A program made the position numbers and the translations under genes. Positions 49,750 to 60,411 of a stretch of 64,000 nucleotides of DNA are shown here, in pieces. The notes under the pieces were generated by a model. That model was given only the letters and a program-made list of their open reading frames with translations. It had not been told where the DNA came from and did no database searches. Source of the stretch: Paenibacillus oenotherae (GTDB lineage: Bacteria; Bacillota; Bacilli; Paenibacillales; Paenibacillaceae); NCBI RefSeq assembly GCF_019443105.1, contig NZ_JAHZIJ010000025.1, positions 1-64,000 on the forward strand. Reading direction: 5' to 3'. The first letter of the stretch is position 1; each line of letters starts with the position of its first letter.

Positions 49750-50103
49750 ATGCCAAAGGTGAAAAAAGTGTTGGAATCACACAACAATAAATTGCACGTG
49801 AAGAAAGACGATACGATCATCGTGATTACTGGTAAAGACAAAGGCAAAAAAGGCCGCGTCATCGCTGCGTATCCACGTGAGAATCGCGTACTCGTCGAAG
49901 GCGTTAACATGGTGAAGAAGCATTCGCGTCCTACCCAGCAAAACCCTCAAGGCGGCATCATTGAGCAAGAAGCGCCAATTCACGTGTCGAACGTTATGCA
50001 CGTTGATCCTAAGAGCGGTAAAGTAACCCGTATCGGATACAAAGTGCTCGACAACGGCAAGAAAGTTCGGATTGCCAAAAGATCCGGAGAAGTTATCGAT
50101 TAA
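49750..50103 (+). CDS. rplX: Ribosomal protein L24
   Basis: 117 residues. KOW motif in [20 protein letters not shown] and the C-terminal [20 protein letters not shown]. An assembly initiator of the large subunit. The N-terminus carries a short basic extension ([18 protein letters not shown]), somewhat longer than in B. subtilis. GCAGGAGGTG precedes the ATG. Confidence 0.96.
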   Translation: MPKVKKVLESHNNKLHVKKDDTIIVITGKDKGKKGRVIAAYPRENRVLVEGVNMVKKHSRPTQQNPQGGIIEQEAPIHVSNVMHVDPKSGKVTRIGYKVLDNGKKVRIAKRSGEVID

Positions 50104-50134
50104 TTGACCGTTAGAGAAAGGAGGACCACGAAAC

Positions 50135-50677
50135 ATGGCAGCAAGAATGAAAGATCGTTTCTTGAATGAAATTACTCCTGCATTGATGCAGAAGTTCAAT
50201 TATACGACAGTAATGCAAGTGCCTAAAGTTGAGAAAGTTGTCATCAACATCGGTGTTGGTGAAGCTGTTTCCAACTCCAAAGTTCTTGATGTTGCTGTTG
50301 AAGAGCTTCGCCTGATCACAGGTCAAAAGCCTGTTGTAACTCGTGCGAAGAAATCCATTGCGGGTTTCAAACTTCGCGAGAACATGCCAATCGGGGTTAA
50401 AGTAACGCTGCGCGGCGAGCGTATGTACTACTTCCTTGACAAACTGTTCAACGTATCTCTTCCACGCGTACGTGATTTCCGCGGTGTATCAAACAAAGCG
50501 TTTGATGGTCGCGGCAACTATACACTGGGCTTGAAAGAGCAACTTATCTTCCCTGAGATTGAGTATGATAAAGTTGATAAAGTGCGTGGTATGGACGTCG
50601 TCATCGTCACGACGGCAAAAACGGACGAGGAATCTCGTGAATTGCTGACCCAATTGGGTATGCCGTTTACGAAGTAA
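50135..50677 (+). CDS. rplE: Ribosomal protein L5
   Basis: 180 residues. [36 protein letters not shown] and the P-site-facing loop [18 protein letters not shown] are conserved. Binds 5S rRNA with L18. AAAGGAGG lies before the ATG; 22 bases after its stop comes the zinc-binding S14 gene. Confidence 0.97.
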   Translation: MAARMKDRFLNEITPALMQKFNYTTVMQVPKVEKVVINIGVGEAVSNSKVLDVAVEELRLITGQKPVVTRAKKSIAGFKLRENMPIGVKVTLRGERMYYFLDKLFNVSLPRVRDFRGVSNKAFDGRGNYTLGLKEQLIFPEIEYDKVDKVRGMDVVIVTTAKTDEESRELLTQLGMPFTK

Positions 50678-50699
50678 TCCACAGGAGGTGTAATACCAA

Positions 50700-50885
50700 G
50701 TGGCAAAAACTTCGATGAAGGTCAAGCAACAACGCACACCAAAGTTCCAAGTGCGCGCTTATACGCGCTGCGAGCGTTGTGGCCGTCCACATTCCGTTTT
50801 GCAAAAATTTAAAATTTGCCGGATTTGTTTCCGTGAATTAGCACACAAAGGCCAGATTCCTGGCGTTAAAAAAGCAAGCTGGTAA
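50700..50885 (+). CDS. rpsN: Ribosomal protein S14, zinc-binding type Z
   Basis: 61 residues. The short C+ form with [10 protein letters not shown] and [10 protein letters not shown] giving a four-Cys zinc site; usually called rpsZ or rpsN1. Located where the spc operon always carries S14. Starts GTG 50700 behind AGGAGGTG. A Cys-free longer paralogue for zinc starvation may exist elsewhere (family knowledge). Confidence 0.96.
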   Translation: MAKTSMKVKQQRTPKFQVRAYTRCERCGRPHSVLQKFKICRICFRELAHKGQIPGVKKASW

Positions 50886-50915
50886 TCAGCCTAGTTCGGG
50901 AAGGAGGTTAATACA

Positions 50916-51314
50916 ATGGTTATGTCTGATCCGATCGCAGATATGCTGACTCGCATTCGTAACGCTAACGTTGTTCGTCACGAGACGGTTGAAATGCCTG
51001 CTTCGAAAGTAAAGAAGCAAATCGCTGAAATTTTGAAGCGTGAGGGCTTTATCCGTGATGCTGAGTATATCGAAGATAACAAACAAGGGATTATCCGTAT
51101 TTTCTTGAAATACGGCCCTAATCAAGAGCGTGTCATTACCGGCCTGAAACGTATCAGCAAACCGGGACTGCGCGTCTACACGAAAAGCAATGAAATCCCT
51201 CGCGTACTGGGCGGCCTTGGAATGGCGATCATCTCCACATCCAAAGGGATTATGACCGATAAAGAAGCGCGCCAGGTGAAATCCGGCGGCGAAGTAGTCT
51301 GCTACGTTTGGTAA
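50916..51314 (+). CDS. rpsH: Ribosomal protein S8
   Basis: 132 residues. [16 protein letters not shown] start, [19 protein letters not shown] and the C-terminal signature [23 protein letters not shown]. In enterobacteria S8 represses the spc operon via L5 mRNA. ATG 50916 is eight bases after AAGGAGG; the ATG six bases later would be too distant. Confidence 0.97.
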   Translation: MVMSDPIADMLTRIRNANVVRHETVEMPASKVKKQIAEILKREGFIRDAEYIEDNKQGIIRIFLKYGPNQERVITGLKRISKPGLRVYTKSNEIPRVLGGLGMAIISTSKGIMTDKEARQVKSGGEVVCYVW

Positions 51315-51344
51315 TAAACTGTCACAAAGATTGGAGGTGCAACA

Positions 51345-51887
51345 ATGTCTCGTATTGGCCGTAAACCGATCCAAGTACCAGGTGGCGTAAACATCGACTT
51401 GGACAATAGCTTCATTACCGTTAAAGGACCTAAAGGTTCATTGAGCCGTGAACTCCACAAGGATATGAAAGTGGTAGTAGCGGACAGTGTAATCACTGTA
51501 GAGCGTCCTTCTGACAATAAATTGCATCGTTCACTGCATGGTACAACCCGCAGCATCATCGCTAACATGGTTAGCGGAGTATCCGAAGGTTTTGCGAAAA
51601 ACCTGGAGCTTGTTGGCGTTGGTTACCGTGCAAGCAAGGCTGGCGACAAAGTCGTCTTGAACGTTGGTTACTCCCATCCGGTTGAGATTACACCGGAAGG
51701 CGGCATCGAGTTCGAAGTTCCGTCTAACACGAAAATTATCGTGAAAGGCATCGACAAAGAACTTGTTGGCGCTACAGCTGCTAAGATCCGTTCTGTTCGT
51801 GAGCCTGAGCCTTACAAAGGTAAAGGTATTAAGTACGAAGGCGAGCGTATTCTTCGCAAAGAAGGTAAAGCTGGTAAGAAAAAATAA
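51345..51887 (+). CDS. rplF: Ribosomal protein L6
   Basis: 180 residues with the duplicated L6 fold: [18 protein letters not shown] start, [14 protein letters not shown], and the C-terminal motif [16 protein letters not shown]. Contacts the sarcin-ricin loop. GGAGGTG precedes the ATG. A 9-bp hairpin overlaps its stop codon. Confidence 0.97.
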   Translation: MSRIGRKPIQVPGGVNIDLDNSFITVKGPKGSLSRELHKDMKVVVADSVITVERPSDNKLHRSLHGTTRSIIANMVSGVSEGFAKNLELVGVGYRASKAGDKVVLNVGYSHPVEITPEGGIEFEVPSNTKIIVKGIDKELVGATAAKIRSVREPEPYKGKGIKYEGERILRKEGKAGKKK

Positions 51888-51908
51888 GCAGCCAAGAGCG
51901 GCTGCTTA
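51885..51908 (+). other. Hairpin over the rplF stop codon
   Basis: TAAGCAGCC (51885-51893, starting with the TAA stop) pairs exactly with GGCTGCTTA (51900-51908) around a six-base loop. No T-run follows. It may be an RNA-processing or stability element between rplF and rplR. Confidence 0.55.
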
Positions 51909-51952
51909 AATAGAAGAGCTTCATAAGGACCAATGAAAGGAGTGTGCAACGA

Positions 51953-52321
51953 ATGATTACAAAGGGCGATAAAAACAAAGCGCGTCTGAAGCGTCACCTG
52001 CGTGTTCGTAAGAAAATCAGCGGAACAACGCAACGTCCGCGTCTCTCTGTATTCCGTTCTTCGAAACATATCTATGCTCAATTGATCGATGATGTTCAAG
52101 GCGTAACGATCGCTTCCGCATCAACGCTTGATAAAGAAGTTGCAGCACAAATCGGCAACGGCGGCAACGTTGAATCCGCTCGTAAAATCGGCGAATTGAT
52201 TGCAGCTCGTGCAAAAGCAAAAGGTCATGAGCAAGTAGTATTCGATCGCGGCGGTTACTTGTACCACGGCAGAGTTCAAGCTTTGGCAGACGCAGCACGC
52301 GAAGCCGGTCTGAAATTCTGA
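51953..52321 (+). CDS. rplR: Ribosomal protein L18
   Basis: 122 residues. [20 protein letters not shown] basic start, [20 protein letters not shown], and the C-terminal [20 protein letters not shown]. Binds 5S rRNA with L5. ATG 51953 follows AAAGGAG by ten bases; GTG 51944 is the alternative. Confidence 0.96.
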   Translation: MITKGDKNKARLKRHLRVRKKISGTTQRPRLSVFRSSKHIYAQLIDDVQGVTIASASTLDKEVAAQIGNGGNVESARKIGELIAARAKAKGHEQVVFDRGGYLYHGRVQALADAAREAGLKF

Positions 52322-52351
52322 TTTAAATATTCATTAAGGAGGTAAAACGAC

Positions 52352-52849
52352 TTGCGTATAGATCCGAATACGTTAGAACTGACTGAAAAAGTAGTCCAAA
52401 TCAACCGTGTTTCGAAAGTTGTTAAAGGCGGACGCCGTTTCAGCTTTAGTGCACTTGTAGTTGTCGGCGACGGCAAAGGTCATGTTGGAGCTGGTATCGG
52501 TAAAGCGGGCGAAGTTCCAGATGCTATTCGTAAAGGCATCGAGGATGCTAAGAAAAATCTGATCCTCGTTCCGCTTGTAAATACAACGATTCCGCATCTG
52601 GTGCTAGGACATTTCGGTGCAGGACGCGTGCTTCTCAAACCGGCATCGGAAGGTACCGGAGTGATTGCTGGCGGTCCTGTTCGTGCGGTTCTTGAACTGG
52701 CTGGAGTAGGCGACATTCTTACGAAATCGCTTGGTTCTTCCAATTCCATGAACATGGTTAACGCAACGCTGGAAGGGCTGTCCCGCCTGAAACGCGCTGA
52801 GGATGTTGCCAAACTGCGCGGCAAAACCGTACAAGAGCTTTTGGGTTAA
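52352..52849 (+). CDS. rpsE: Ribosomal protein S5
   Basis: 165 residues. TTG start at 52352 ([20 protein letters not shown]) after AAGGAGG. dsRBD-like region [19 protein letters not shown] and [20 protein letters not shown] are conserved; the loop linked to spectinomycin resistance (VVKGGRR) is wild type by eye. Important for decoding fidelity. Confidence 0.97.
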   Translation: MRIDPNTLELTEKVVQINRVSKVVKGGRRFSFSALVVVGDGKGHVGAGIGKAGEVPDAIRKGIEDAKKNLILVPLVNTTIPHLVLGHFGAGRVLLKPASEGTGVIAGGPVRAVLELAGVGDILTKSLGSSNSMNMVNATLEGLSRLKRAEDVAKLRGKTVQELLG

Positions 52850-52862
52850 GGAGGGAAATACG

Positions 52863-53048
52863 ATGGCAAAATTGCAAATCACCCTCGTTCGTAGCCTAAT
52901 CGGTCGTAACGAGAAACAGCGTGCGACTGTTGCTACGCTGGGTCTGCGTAAGATTCGTCAATCGGTTGTCCACAGTGACAGCCCAGCCATTCGCGGCATG
53001 GTGAACCATGTTAGCCACTTGGTTAAAGTTGAAGAAGTAAAAGCATAA
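52863..53048 (+). CDS. rpmD: Ribosomal protein L30
   Basis: 61 residues: [20 protein letters not shown] start and [20 protein letters not shown], the standard bacterial L30 signature. ATG 52863 lies behind AAGGAGGG that overlaps the end of rpsE. Short gene absent from some bacterial lineages but usual in Bacilli. Confidence 0.96.
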   Translation: MAKLQITLVRSLIGRNEKQRATVATLGLRKIRQSVVHSDSPAIRGMVNHVSHLVKVEEVKA

Positions 53049-53094
53049 ATCGCCCTGAATAGGCTTTAGAAATAATAAGGAGGTGCAACGTACG

Positions 53095-53535
53095 ATGAAA
53101 TTGCATGATCTGGCATCAGCACCGGGTTCTCGTAAAGAGGGCTTCCGCAAAGGCCGTGGTATCGGTAGCGGCAACGGTAAAACTGCTGGCCGCGGTCACA
53201 AGGGTCAAAACGCTCGTTCCGGCGGCGGTGTTCGCCCAGGATTCGAGGGTGGACAAAACCCGTTGTATCGTCGCGTGCCTAAGCGTGGTTTCAACAATCC
53301 GTTCCGTAAAGAGTATGCGATTGTAAATATCGATGAGCTAAACAGCTTCGCAGATGGAACTGAAGTTACACCTGAGTTGCTTATCGAGCAAGGAATCGTC
53401 AAAAATCCTCAAAGCGGCATCAAAGTTTTGGGCAATGGCGAGATTTCTGCTAAGCTTACCGTAAAAGCAAACAAATTCTCTCAATCTGCGGTAGAGAAAA
53501 TCCAGGCTGCCGGCGGTAAAACCGAGGTGATCTAA
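53095..53535 (+). CDS. rplO: Ribosomal protein L15
   Basis: 146 residues. [20 protein letters not shown] start; glycine-rich [20 protein letters not shown] and [12 protein letters not shown] follow. Late 50S assembly protein. ATG 53095 is nine bases after AAGGAGGTG. Its TAA abuts the TTG start of secY, with the secY ribosome binding site within rplO. Confidence 0.97.
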   Translation: MKLHDLASAPGSRKEGFRKGRGIGSGNGKTAGRGHKGQNARSGGGVRPGFEGGQNPLYRRVPKRGFNNPFRKEYAIVNIDELNSFADGTEVTPELLIEQGIVKNPQSGIKVLGNGEISAKLTVKANKFSQSAVEKIQAAGGKTEVI

Positions 53536-54837
53536 TTGTTCAAGACCATTTCCAACATATGGAAAGTGGAAGACCTTCGCAAGCGGATTTTGTTTACACT
53601 GTTCATCTTGTTCATTTACCGTTTAGGTTCATTTATTCCGGTGCCTGGAGTAAATAAAGATGTATTCAAAAGCGTAGATCAACAGGGCTCGGATTTGTTC
53701 GGGCTGCTTAACACTTTCTCCGGTGGTGCATTGTTCCAGTTCTCTATCTTTGCGATCGGGATCCTACCTTACATCACATCGTCAATCATCGTACAATTAC
53801 TGTCGATGGACGTTATTCCTAAATTTGCTGAATGGGCAAAAGAAGGCGAGAATGGTAAGCGCAAGCTGGCGCAAATTACGCGTTATGGTACTGTTGCGCT
53901 CGCTTTGATTCAAGGTTTTGGTACTGCAATCGGCTTTAACAGACAATATGGTTATGAGATGGTTCCGGGGGCTACTGTGACCGACTATATCATGATCGCT
54001 ATTGTACTGACTGCCGGTACATCCTTCTTGATGTGGCTAGGTGAGCAGATTACGGAGAGAGGCATTGGCAACGGAATTTCGATTCTGATCTTTGCCGGTA
54101 TCTCTGCTGCAATCCCGGGTCACATTCGTACGATCTACACCGATCAATTCGTTGATGCAGGTGATCAGCTGTTCCTGAACATTGTGAAAGCAATCGTAAT
54201 GGTCGTTGTGGTTATTGCGGTTATTGTGGCTGTTATTTATGTTCAGCAGGGGATTCGAAAAATTCCGGTTCAATATGCCAAACGTGTTGTTGGCCGGAAA
54301 ATGTACGGTGGCCAATCTACGCACATTCCGCTGAAAGTTAACGGAGCAGGCGTTATCCCGGTTATCTTTGCAAGTTCGCTTCTGATGTTCCCAGGTACGA
54401 TAGCGCAGTTCTGGTCGACTCATGATTGGGCGATCTGGGTCAAGAAGAACTTGTATTATGATGCACCGCTCGGTATGGTGCTTTATGTGCTGTTGATTAT
54501 CGGTTTCACGTTCTTCTACACGTTCGTGCAAATTAATCCGGTGCAGATGGCTGATCAAATGAAGAAGAACGGCGGATATATCCCTGGCGTTCGTCCAGGC
54601 AAACCAACTTCATCCTTCATCACTCGCGTTATGTCACGGATTACTTTGAGTGGAGCGATTTTCTTGGCGCTTATCTCACTGATGCCTATTGCTTTTGGTT
54701 CTCTGGCCGGACTGCCAACAAGCGTACAGCTTGGCGGAACGTCATTGCTCATCATCGTAGGTGTTGCACTCGATACAATGAAGCAAATCGAGACACAATT
54801 GATCAAGCGCCATTACAAAGGGTTTATCAATAAATAA
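53536..54837 (+). CDS. secY: Preprotein translocase subunit SecY
   Basis: 433 residues with ten predicted membrane segments. MFKTISNIWKVEDLRKRILF start (TTG 53536, after GAGGTGA), plug-region sequence GGALFQFSIFAIGILPYI, and PGVRPGKPTSSFI in the cytoplasmic loop that contacts SecA and the ribosome. Forms the protein-conducting channel with SecE (26627-26836). Confidence 0.97.
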   Translation: MFKTISNIWKVEDLRKRILFTLFILFIYRLGSFIPVPGVNKDVFKSVDQQGSDLFGLLNTFSGGALFQFSIFAIGILPYITSSIIVQLLSMDVIPKFAEWAKEGENGKRKLAQITRYGTVALALIQGFGTAIGFNRQYGYEMVPGATVTDYIMIAIVLTAGTSFLMWLGEQITERGIGNGISILIFAGISAAIPGHIRTIYTDQFVDAGDQLFLNIVKAIVMVVVVIAVIVAVIYVQQGIRKIPVQYAKRVVGRKMYGGQSTHIPLKVNGAGVIPVIFASSLLMFPGTIAQFWSTHDWAIWVKKNLYYDAPLGMVLYVLLIIGFTFFYTFVQINPVQMADQMKKNGGYIPGVRPGKPTSSFITRVMSRITLSGAIFLALISLMPIAFGSLAGLPTSVQLGGTSLLIIVGVALDTMKQIETQLIKRHYKGFINK

Positions 54838-54843
54838 TGATAG

Positions 54844-55577
<734 letters not shown>

Positions 55578-55578
<1 letters not shown>

Positions 55579-56339
55579 TGATCATCTGCAAGTCCGAAGC
55601 GGAATTGCGATATATGAGAGAAGCTGGTCGGATCGTAGCTGAGACGCATCGTTTGTTGAAGCAAGCCATACGTCCTGGCATTACGACCAAGGAGCTTGAC
55701 GGTATCGCCGAGTCGTACATTCGCAGTCAAAACGCTTTGCCTTCTTTTAAAGGGTACAATCAGTTTCCTGCCAGTATTTGCGCTTCTGTAAACAACGAGC
55801 TGGTGCATGGCATTCCGGGTTCACGAAAGCTGAATGATGGCGACATTATCAGCATTGATATCGGTGCGCAGTATAAAGGCTACCATGGCGATTCCGCCTG
55901 GACCTACGGCGTAGGCGATGTCAGTGAAGAAGTAAGCCGTCTGCTGGAAGTGACTGAACAGTCGCTTTATGCAGGCCTTGCTATGGTGAAAGCGGATGTC
56001 CGCCTGTTCACCGTCTCGCATGCGATTCAACAAGTGATCGAAGCAGCTGGCTTCTCCGTAGTACGGGAATATGTCGGTCATGGAATAGGCGCAAGCCTTC
56101 ATGAAGAGCCGCAAATTCCAAATTACGGCGTACCTGATCGCGGTCCACGCCTGAAACCAGGCATGGTACTGGCAATCGAACCGATGGTAGTCATCGGCGA
56201 ACGTTATGTACGTACGCTGGAGGATAATTGGACAGTCGTAACTGTGGATAACACCTGGTGCGCTCATTTTGAACACACCGTGGCAGTTACCGAGAATGGC
56301 TGCGAAATATTCACTCAATCCAGAGAGCAAGCAGGTTGA
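55578..56339 (+). CDS. map: Methionine aminopeptidase, type I
   Basis: 253 residues, no N-terminal zinc finger. Metal ligands are in [17 protein letters not shown] (two Asp), [12 protein letters not shown] (His) and AIEPM and FEHTVAVTE (Glu). Removes the initiator Met from nascent proteins. Overlaps adk and the downstream KOW gene (TTGA), so adk, map and the KOW gene are translated together. Confidence 0.96.
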
Positions 56340-56626
56340 GCGCATTGGAACATATGCCTGAAATCGGCCGGATCGTCAAAGTAGTGCGCGGCAAGGACGA
56401 GGGCGGCTATGCTGTCATCATCGGCATCGTCGATGAACGGTTTGTCCTTATCGCCGACGGAGACAAACGGCGTTTCGATCAACCTAAGAAGAAGAATGTT
56501 CTACATCTTCTCATGCAACCGGTCGTCAGTCATGAAGTGACTGACAGCATGCGGGAATCCGGCCGTGTAACAAACGCCAAGCTGCGTTTTGTAATTCAGA
56601 AGTTTGCGCAAGTGAAAGGAGAATGA
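56336..56626 (+). CDS. KOW-domain RNA-binding protein (L14e/L6e/L27e-like)
   Basis: 96 residues. The KOW motif is visible in [20 protein letters not shown], followed by [17 protein letters not shown]. Homologues between map and infA are regular in Bacilli (ybzG) but unstudied; probably an RNA or ribosome partner. TTG 56336 is chosen because it overlaps the map stop; ATG 56354 ([10 protein letters not shown]) is an alternative without a clear ribosome binding site. Confidence 0.85.
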   Translation: MSALEHMPEIGRIVKVVRGKDEGGYAVIIGIVDERFVLIADGDKRRFDQPKKKNVLHLLMQPVVSHEVTDSMRESGRVTNAKLRFVIQKFAQVKGE

Positions 56627-56628
56627 CT

Positions 56629-56844
56629 GTGGCCAAAGAGGACGTTATTGAAGTCGAAGGTACGGTCGTCGAACCGCTGCCCAATGCCATGTTCAAGGTA
56701 GAGCTGGAGAACGGCCACCAAATCCTGGCCCACGTATCGGGCAAGCTCAGAATGCATTTCATTCGTATTCTGACTGGAGATAAAGTAGTCGTACAGTTAT
56801 CGCCTTATGATTTGTCTAGAGGACGCATTACCTATCGGAAGTAG
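56629..56844 (+). CDS. infA: Translation initiation factor IF-1
   Basis: 71 residues, one less than the common 72. S1/OB fold: [20 protein letters not shown] and [20 protein letters not shown], ending in [13 protein letters not shown] 56629 has AAAGGAG seven bases upstream; the ATG at 56623 touches that site and is rejected. Binds the A site during initiation. Confidence 0.96.
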   Translation: MAKEDVIEVEGTVVEPLPNAMFKVELENGHQILAHVSGKLRMHFIRILTGDKVVVQLSPYDLSRGRITYRK

Positions 56845-57003
<159 letters not shown>

Positions 57004-57018
57004 AGGAGGAAACGACAC

Positions 57019-57387
57019 ATGGCACGTATAGCTGGTGTAGACTTACCTCGCGATAAACGCGTCGTAATCGCATTGACGTACATTTTCGGTATTGGTACGA
57101 CGACTGCACAGAAAATTCTGAGCACGACTGGTATCAGCGCTGAAACACGCGTTCGCGATTTGACTGAAGATGAAGTAAGCCGTTTGCGCGAAACGATTGA
57201 TAAATCGGTTAAAGTTGAAGGCGACCTTCGTCGCGAGATTTCGCTTAATATTAAGCGTCTGATTGAGATTGGCTGCTACCGTGGTGTTCGTCACCGCCGT
57301 GGTCTTCCTGTTCGCGGTCAACGCACGAAAACTAATGCTCGTACGCGTAAAGGTCCTCGCCGGACTGTAGCGAACAAGAAGAAATAA
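57019..57387 (+). CDS. rpsM: Ribosomal protein S13
   Basis: 122 residues. [33 protein letters not shown] helix-turn-helix-like motif, and a basic tail [14 protein letters not shown] that reaches the P-site tRNA. AAAGGAGG precedes the ATG. Confidence 0.97.
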   Translation: MARIAGVDLPRDKRVVIALTYIFGIGTTTAQKILSTTGISAETRVRDLTEDEVSRLRETIDKSVKVEGDLRREISLNIKRLIEIGCYRGVRHRRGLPVRGQRTKTNARTRKGPRRTVANKKK

Positions 57388-57405
57388 TAAGGGGGGATAA
57401 CCGAA

Positions 57406-57801
57406 ATGGCTAAACCAAAGAAAGTGGTTCGTACCAAACGTCGTGACCGTAAAAATATCGAGTCGGGCGTAGCACACATCCGCTCGACGTTCAACAACAC
57501 GATCGTCACGATCACTGACCCTCACGGCAATGCGATTTCTTGGGCAAGCTCGGGTAACCTCGGTTTCAAAGGTTCCCGTAAAAGCACACCATTCGCAGCT
57601 CAAATGGCTGCTGAATCCGCTGCTAAAGCGGCAATGGAACACGGCATGAAAGCTGTGGAAGTGGTAGTTAAAGGACCGGGCGCAGGCCGTGAAGCGGCAA
57701 TTCGCTCGCTGCAAGCTGCAGGTCTTGAAGTTAATATCATTAGAGACGTCACACCAGTTCCACATAACGGATGCCGTCCGCCAAAACGTCGTCGCGTATA
57801 G
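57406..57801 (+). CDS. rpsK: Ribosomal protein S11
   Basis: 131 residues. [40 protein letters not shown] and the C-terminal [13 protein letters not shown] that contacts 16S rRNA at the platform. AAGGGGGG precedes the ATG. A 127-base gap without recognisable features precedes rpoA. Confidence 0.97.
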   Translation: MAKPKKVVRTKRRDRKNIESGVAHIRSTFNNTIVTITDPHGNAISWASSGNLGFKGSRKSTPFAAQMAAESAAKAAMEHGMKAVEVVVKGPGAGREAAIRSLQAAGLEVNIIRDVTPVPHNGCRPPKRRRV

Positions 57802-57928
57802 TCAATCTGCCCGTGGTATCAAATAACTCCAACTTGTGAATAATGGTTGTGAAGGTTTGGCATACTACATGATTTGACCCACTAGCGATAATAGTAGCGG
57901 AGCGACGTTTTGAAGGAGGGTACTATTA

Positions 57929-58873
57929 GTGATTGAGATCGAAAAGCCGAAAATCGAAACCGTAGAATTGAATGATGAAGGCACTTACGGACGTTTCGTC
58001 GTCGAGCCGCTGGAACGCGGCTACGGCACGACGCTAGGTAATTCACTGCGCCGGATCCTGCTGTCATCGCTGCCGGGCGCAGCAGTGACTTCAGTTCAAA
58101 TCGACGGTGTTCTTCACGAATTCTCGACGGTTCCAGGAGTAATTGAGGACGTAACCGAGATCATCCTGAACCTTAAGGGCCTCTCGTTGAAAATCCATTC
58201 CGACGAAGAGAAGGTATTGGAAATCGACGCTGAGGGCGATGGAATCGTTACGGCTGGTGACATTCGCGCTGATAGCGATGTCGAGATTTTAAGCCCTGAT
58301 CTTCATATCGCAACCTTGGCCTCCGGTGCACGTCTCCATATGCGAGTATTCGCAAATCGTGGACGCGGTTATGTTCAGGCGGATCGCAACAAACGGGAAG
58401 ATCAGCCGATTGGCGTCATTCCGGTAGATTCCATCTACACGCCGATTACACGCATCAACTATAGTGTTGAAAATACTCGCGTCGGTCAAGTGACCAACTA
58501 TGATAAGCTGACACTTGAAGTATGGACTGACGGCAGCATCAGGCCGGAAGAAGCAGTTAGCCTCGGCGCAAAAATTTTAACCGAGCACCTTGATTTGTTC
58601 GTTGGCCTGACGGATGAAGCCAAAGATGCGGAAATTATGGTCGAGAAGGAAGAGGACAAGAAAGAGAAAGTTCTGGAGATGACAATCGAGGAACTGGATC
58701 TTTCCGTACGCTCGTACAATTGTCTCAAACGTGCAGGCATTAACACCGTTCAAGAGCTGATCACGAAAACCGAAGAAGATATGATGAAGGTTCGTAACCT
58801 TGGTCGCAAATCTTTGGAGGAAGTACAAGAGAAGCTTGAAGAACTTGGTCTTGGCCTTCGCATGGAAGACTAA
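57929..58873 (+). CDS. rpoA: RNA polymerase alpha subunit
   Basis: 314 residues. GTG 57929 ([20 protein letters not shown]) behind AAGGAGGG. N-terminal dimerisation domain contains [20 protein letters not shown]; after an acidic linker, the C-terminal domain shows the DNA- and activator-binding motifs [14 protein letters not shown] and [11 protein letters not shown]. Last but one gene of the alpha cluster. Confidence 0.97.
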   Translation: MIEIEKPKIETVELNDEGTYGRFVVEPLERGYGTTLGNSLRRILLSSLPGAAVTSVQIDGVLHEFSTVPGVIEDVTEIILNLKGLSLKIHSDEEKVLEIDAEGDGIVTAGDIRADSDVEILSPDLHIATLASGARLHMRVFANRGRGYVQADRNKREDQPIGVIPVDSIYTPITRINYSVENTRVGQVTNYDKLTLEVWTDGSIRPEEAVSLGAKILTEHLDLFVGLTDEAKDAEIMVEKEEDKKEKVLEMTIEELDLSVRSYNCLKRAGINTVQELITKTEEDMMKVRNLGRKSLEEVQEKLEELGLGLRMED

Positions 58874-58890
58874 TCGAACCATTATGCTGC

Positions 58891-59000
58891 GAAGTTAGAT
58901 TTGCTTGGCAGCTCTAAACTCGTGCTAACGAACTAAGATTTGCTCTGCAAATCTCAACTTATGCTTATGAAGTGAGATTTGCTGCACAAATCTCATAAGG
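58891..59000 (+). repeat. 39-bp tandem repeat with stem-loops between rpoA and rplQ
   Basis: Units begin GAAGTTAGATTTGCT (58891), GAACTAAGATTTGCT (58930) and GAAGTGAGATTTGCT (58969), spaced exactly 39 bases. The second unit contains the hairpin AGATTTGC-TCT-GCAAATCT and the third GAGATTTG-CTGCA-CAAATCTC; the first arm of unit one is diverged. The array ends just before the rplQ ribosome binding site. Such a repeat inside a ribosomal operon is unusual. Confidence 0.8.
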
Positions 59001-59011
59001 AGGGGAAATCA

Positions 59012-59377
59012 ATGGCATATTCAAAACTAAGCCGTGATGCTAGCTCGCGTAAAGCATTATTCCGCGACCTCGTCACTGACTTGTTCCTTTATGAGCGTAT
59101 CCAAACGACGGAAGCAAAAGCGAAAGAGCTTCGTCCGATCGCGGAGAAACTGATCACGCTTGCTAAGCGTGGCGATCTTCATGCTCGTCGTCAAGTTGCT
59201 GCTTATGTACGTCGCGAGTCGATCGATGGCGGACAAGACGCAATCCAGAAGCTGTTCTCCGATTTGGCTGCCCGTTATGCGGAACGTCCAGGCGGTTACA
59301 CGCGAATTCTGAAGCTTGGTCCTCGCCGTGGCGATGCTGCACCTATGGTGTACTTGGAACTGGTGGATCGTGCGTAA
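59012..59377 (+). CDS. rplQ: Ribosomal protein L17
   Basis: 121 residues. [20 protein letters not shown] start and the signature [19 protein letters not shown], ending [18 protein letters not shown] 59012 follows AAGGAGGGG and directly follows the 39-bp repeat array. A terminator starts six bases after the stop; in Bacillus the ecfA genes would come next but they are absent here. Confidence 0.97.
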   Translation: MAYSKLSRDASSRKALFRDLVTDLFLYERIQTTEAKAKELRPIAEKLITLAKRGDLHARRQVAAYVRRESIDGGQDAIQKLFSDLAARYAERPGGYTRILKLGPRRGDAAPMVYLELVDRA

Positions 59378-59382
59378 ACAAG

Positions 59383-59412
59383 AAAGGGTGGGCCTCGCGG
59401 CCACCTTTTTTT
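59383..59412 (+). terminator. Intrinsic terminator ending the S10-spc-alpha block
   Basis: AAAGGGTGG(G)CC pairs with GGCCACCTTT around TCGC with one bulged G, followed by TTTTTTT. Confidence 0.85.
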
Positions 59413-59459
59413 ATTTGCCGTAATGAGCGATCGGTGTGCAAGGAGAGAGGGGGTGCAGG

Positions 59460-60200
59460 ATGAGAAATATAAGGATGGTCGTCAGTTATGACGGAACGGG
59501 ATATTATGGCTTTCAGACGCAGCCAGGCGGCAATACGATACAGGACATTATAGAAAAGGCCAATAAAGCTATCACCGGGGAAGATGAGCGTATTATTGGA
59601 TCGGGCCGCACTGATGCGGGCGTACATGCGCGCGGCCAGGTGTTCAACTTTTATACGCATACGCGCATACCGGTTGAACGCTGGGCGCTGGCCTTGAACT
59701 CGCGGTTGCCAAAGGATATTGTCGTTCTCCATGCTGATGAAGTCTCGCTTGAATTTCACTCGCGTCGTTCAGCGAAGAAGAAGACGTACAGATATACGAT
59801 CGATACGAACAAGTTTCCTGATGTGTTCGAGCGGAGCTATCGTTTTCATCATCCTACCCCTCTTGATGTGAAGGCAATGAAGGCTGCGATAGCAGAGCTT
59901 ATCGGAGAGTATGATTTCACCTCATTCGCCTCCAGGCATTCTACGAAGTCGAGCCATGTAAGAAAAATATATGATGCATTCATAGATGAGGGAGAAGGCA
60001 AGCTGGACATTTATGTGACAGGCAATGGCTTCTTGTTCAACATGGTTCGCATTATTGTTGGCACTTTGCTGTGGGTAGGCCAGGGAAAAAGGAATGCAGC
60101 GGATATGGCGCGAATTCTGCATGCGCGGGATCGCTCGGCAGCAGGTCCAACCGCTATGGCGCATGGATTAATGCTATGGGATATCGAGTATTCGGAGTAA
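59460..60200 (+). CDS. truA: tRNA pseudouridine synthase A
   Basis: 246 residues. Catalytic Asp in GSGRTDAGVHARGQV; SYDGTGYYGFQTQPGGNTIQ near the start and the C-terminal GNGFLFNMVRIIVG motif complete the family set. Makes pseudouridine at positions 38-40 of the anticodon arm. ATG 59460 follows AGGGGGTGCAGG. It stands alone between two transcription units, with the rplM promoter just downstream. Confidence 0.95.
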   Translation: MRNIRMVVSYDGTGYYGFQTQPGGNTIQDIIEKANKAITGEDERIIGSGRTDAGVHARGQVFNFYTHTRIPVERWALALNSRLPKDIVVLHADEVSLEFHSRRSAKKKTYRYTIDTNKFPDVFERSYRFHHPTPLDVKAMKAAIAELIGEYDFTSFASRHSTKSSHVRKIYDAFIDEGEGKLDIYVTGNGFLFNMVRIIVGTLLWVGQGKRNAADMARILHARDRSAAGPTAMAHGLMLWDIEYSE

Positions 60201-60232
60201 GCGAAACCCGCAAAAACAAGTGAACAAACTGC

Positions 60233-60261
60233 TTGCGTATAGCTATTATTTATAGTAGAAT
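60233..60261 (+). promoter_or_regulatory. Promoter of rplM-rpsI
   Basis: TTGCGT (60233-60238), 17 bp, TAGAAT (60256-60261), giving a leader of about 145 bases before rplM. Confidence 0.65.
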
Positions 60262-60267
60262 ATAACT

Positions 60268-60411
60268 TGTGCTTTCTTAGTGGCTCTCCCACAGCCCCGA
60301 CTAAGATGGCCCCAAACATTAGTAAATTCAAACTTGTACTTAGACCGATGAAACGTATAACGTTTCTTCATACATGAGAACGAATGTTTAAATGAAGAAG
60401 GAGGATCTTTC
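60268..60411 (+). ncRNA. Structured rplM leader, probable L13 leader
   Basis: CTTAGT (60276-60281) pairs with ACTAAG (60300-60305) enclosing a GGCT/AGCC stem; a second hairpin GAAACGT-ATA-ACGTTTC lies at 60350-60366. Firmicute rplM genes commonly carry an L13 leader at this position (established class), and the layout agrees, but the exact consensus could not be checked. Confidence 0.5.
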
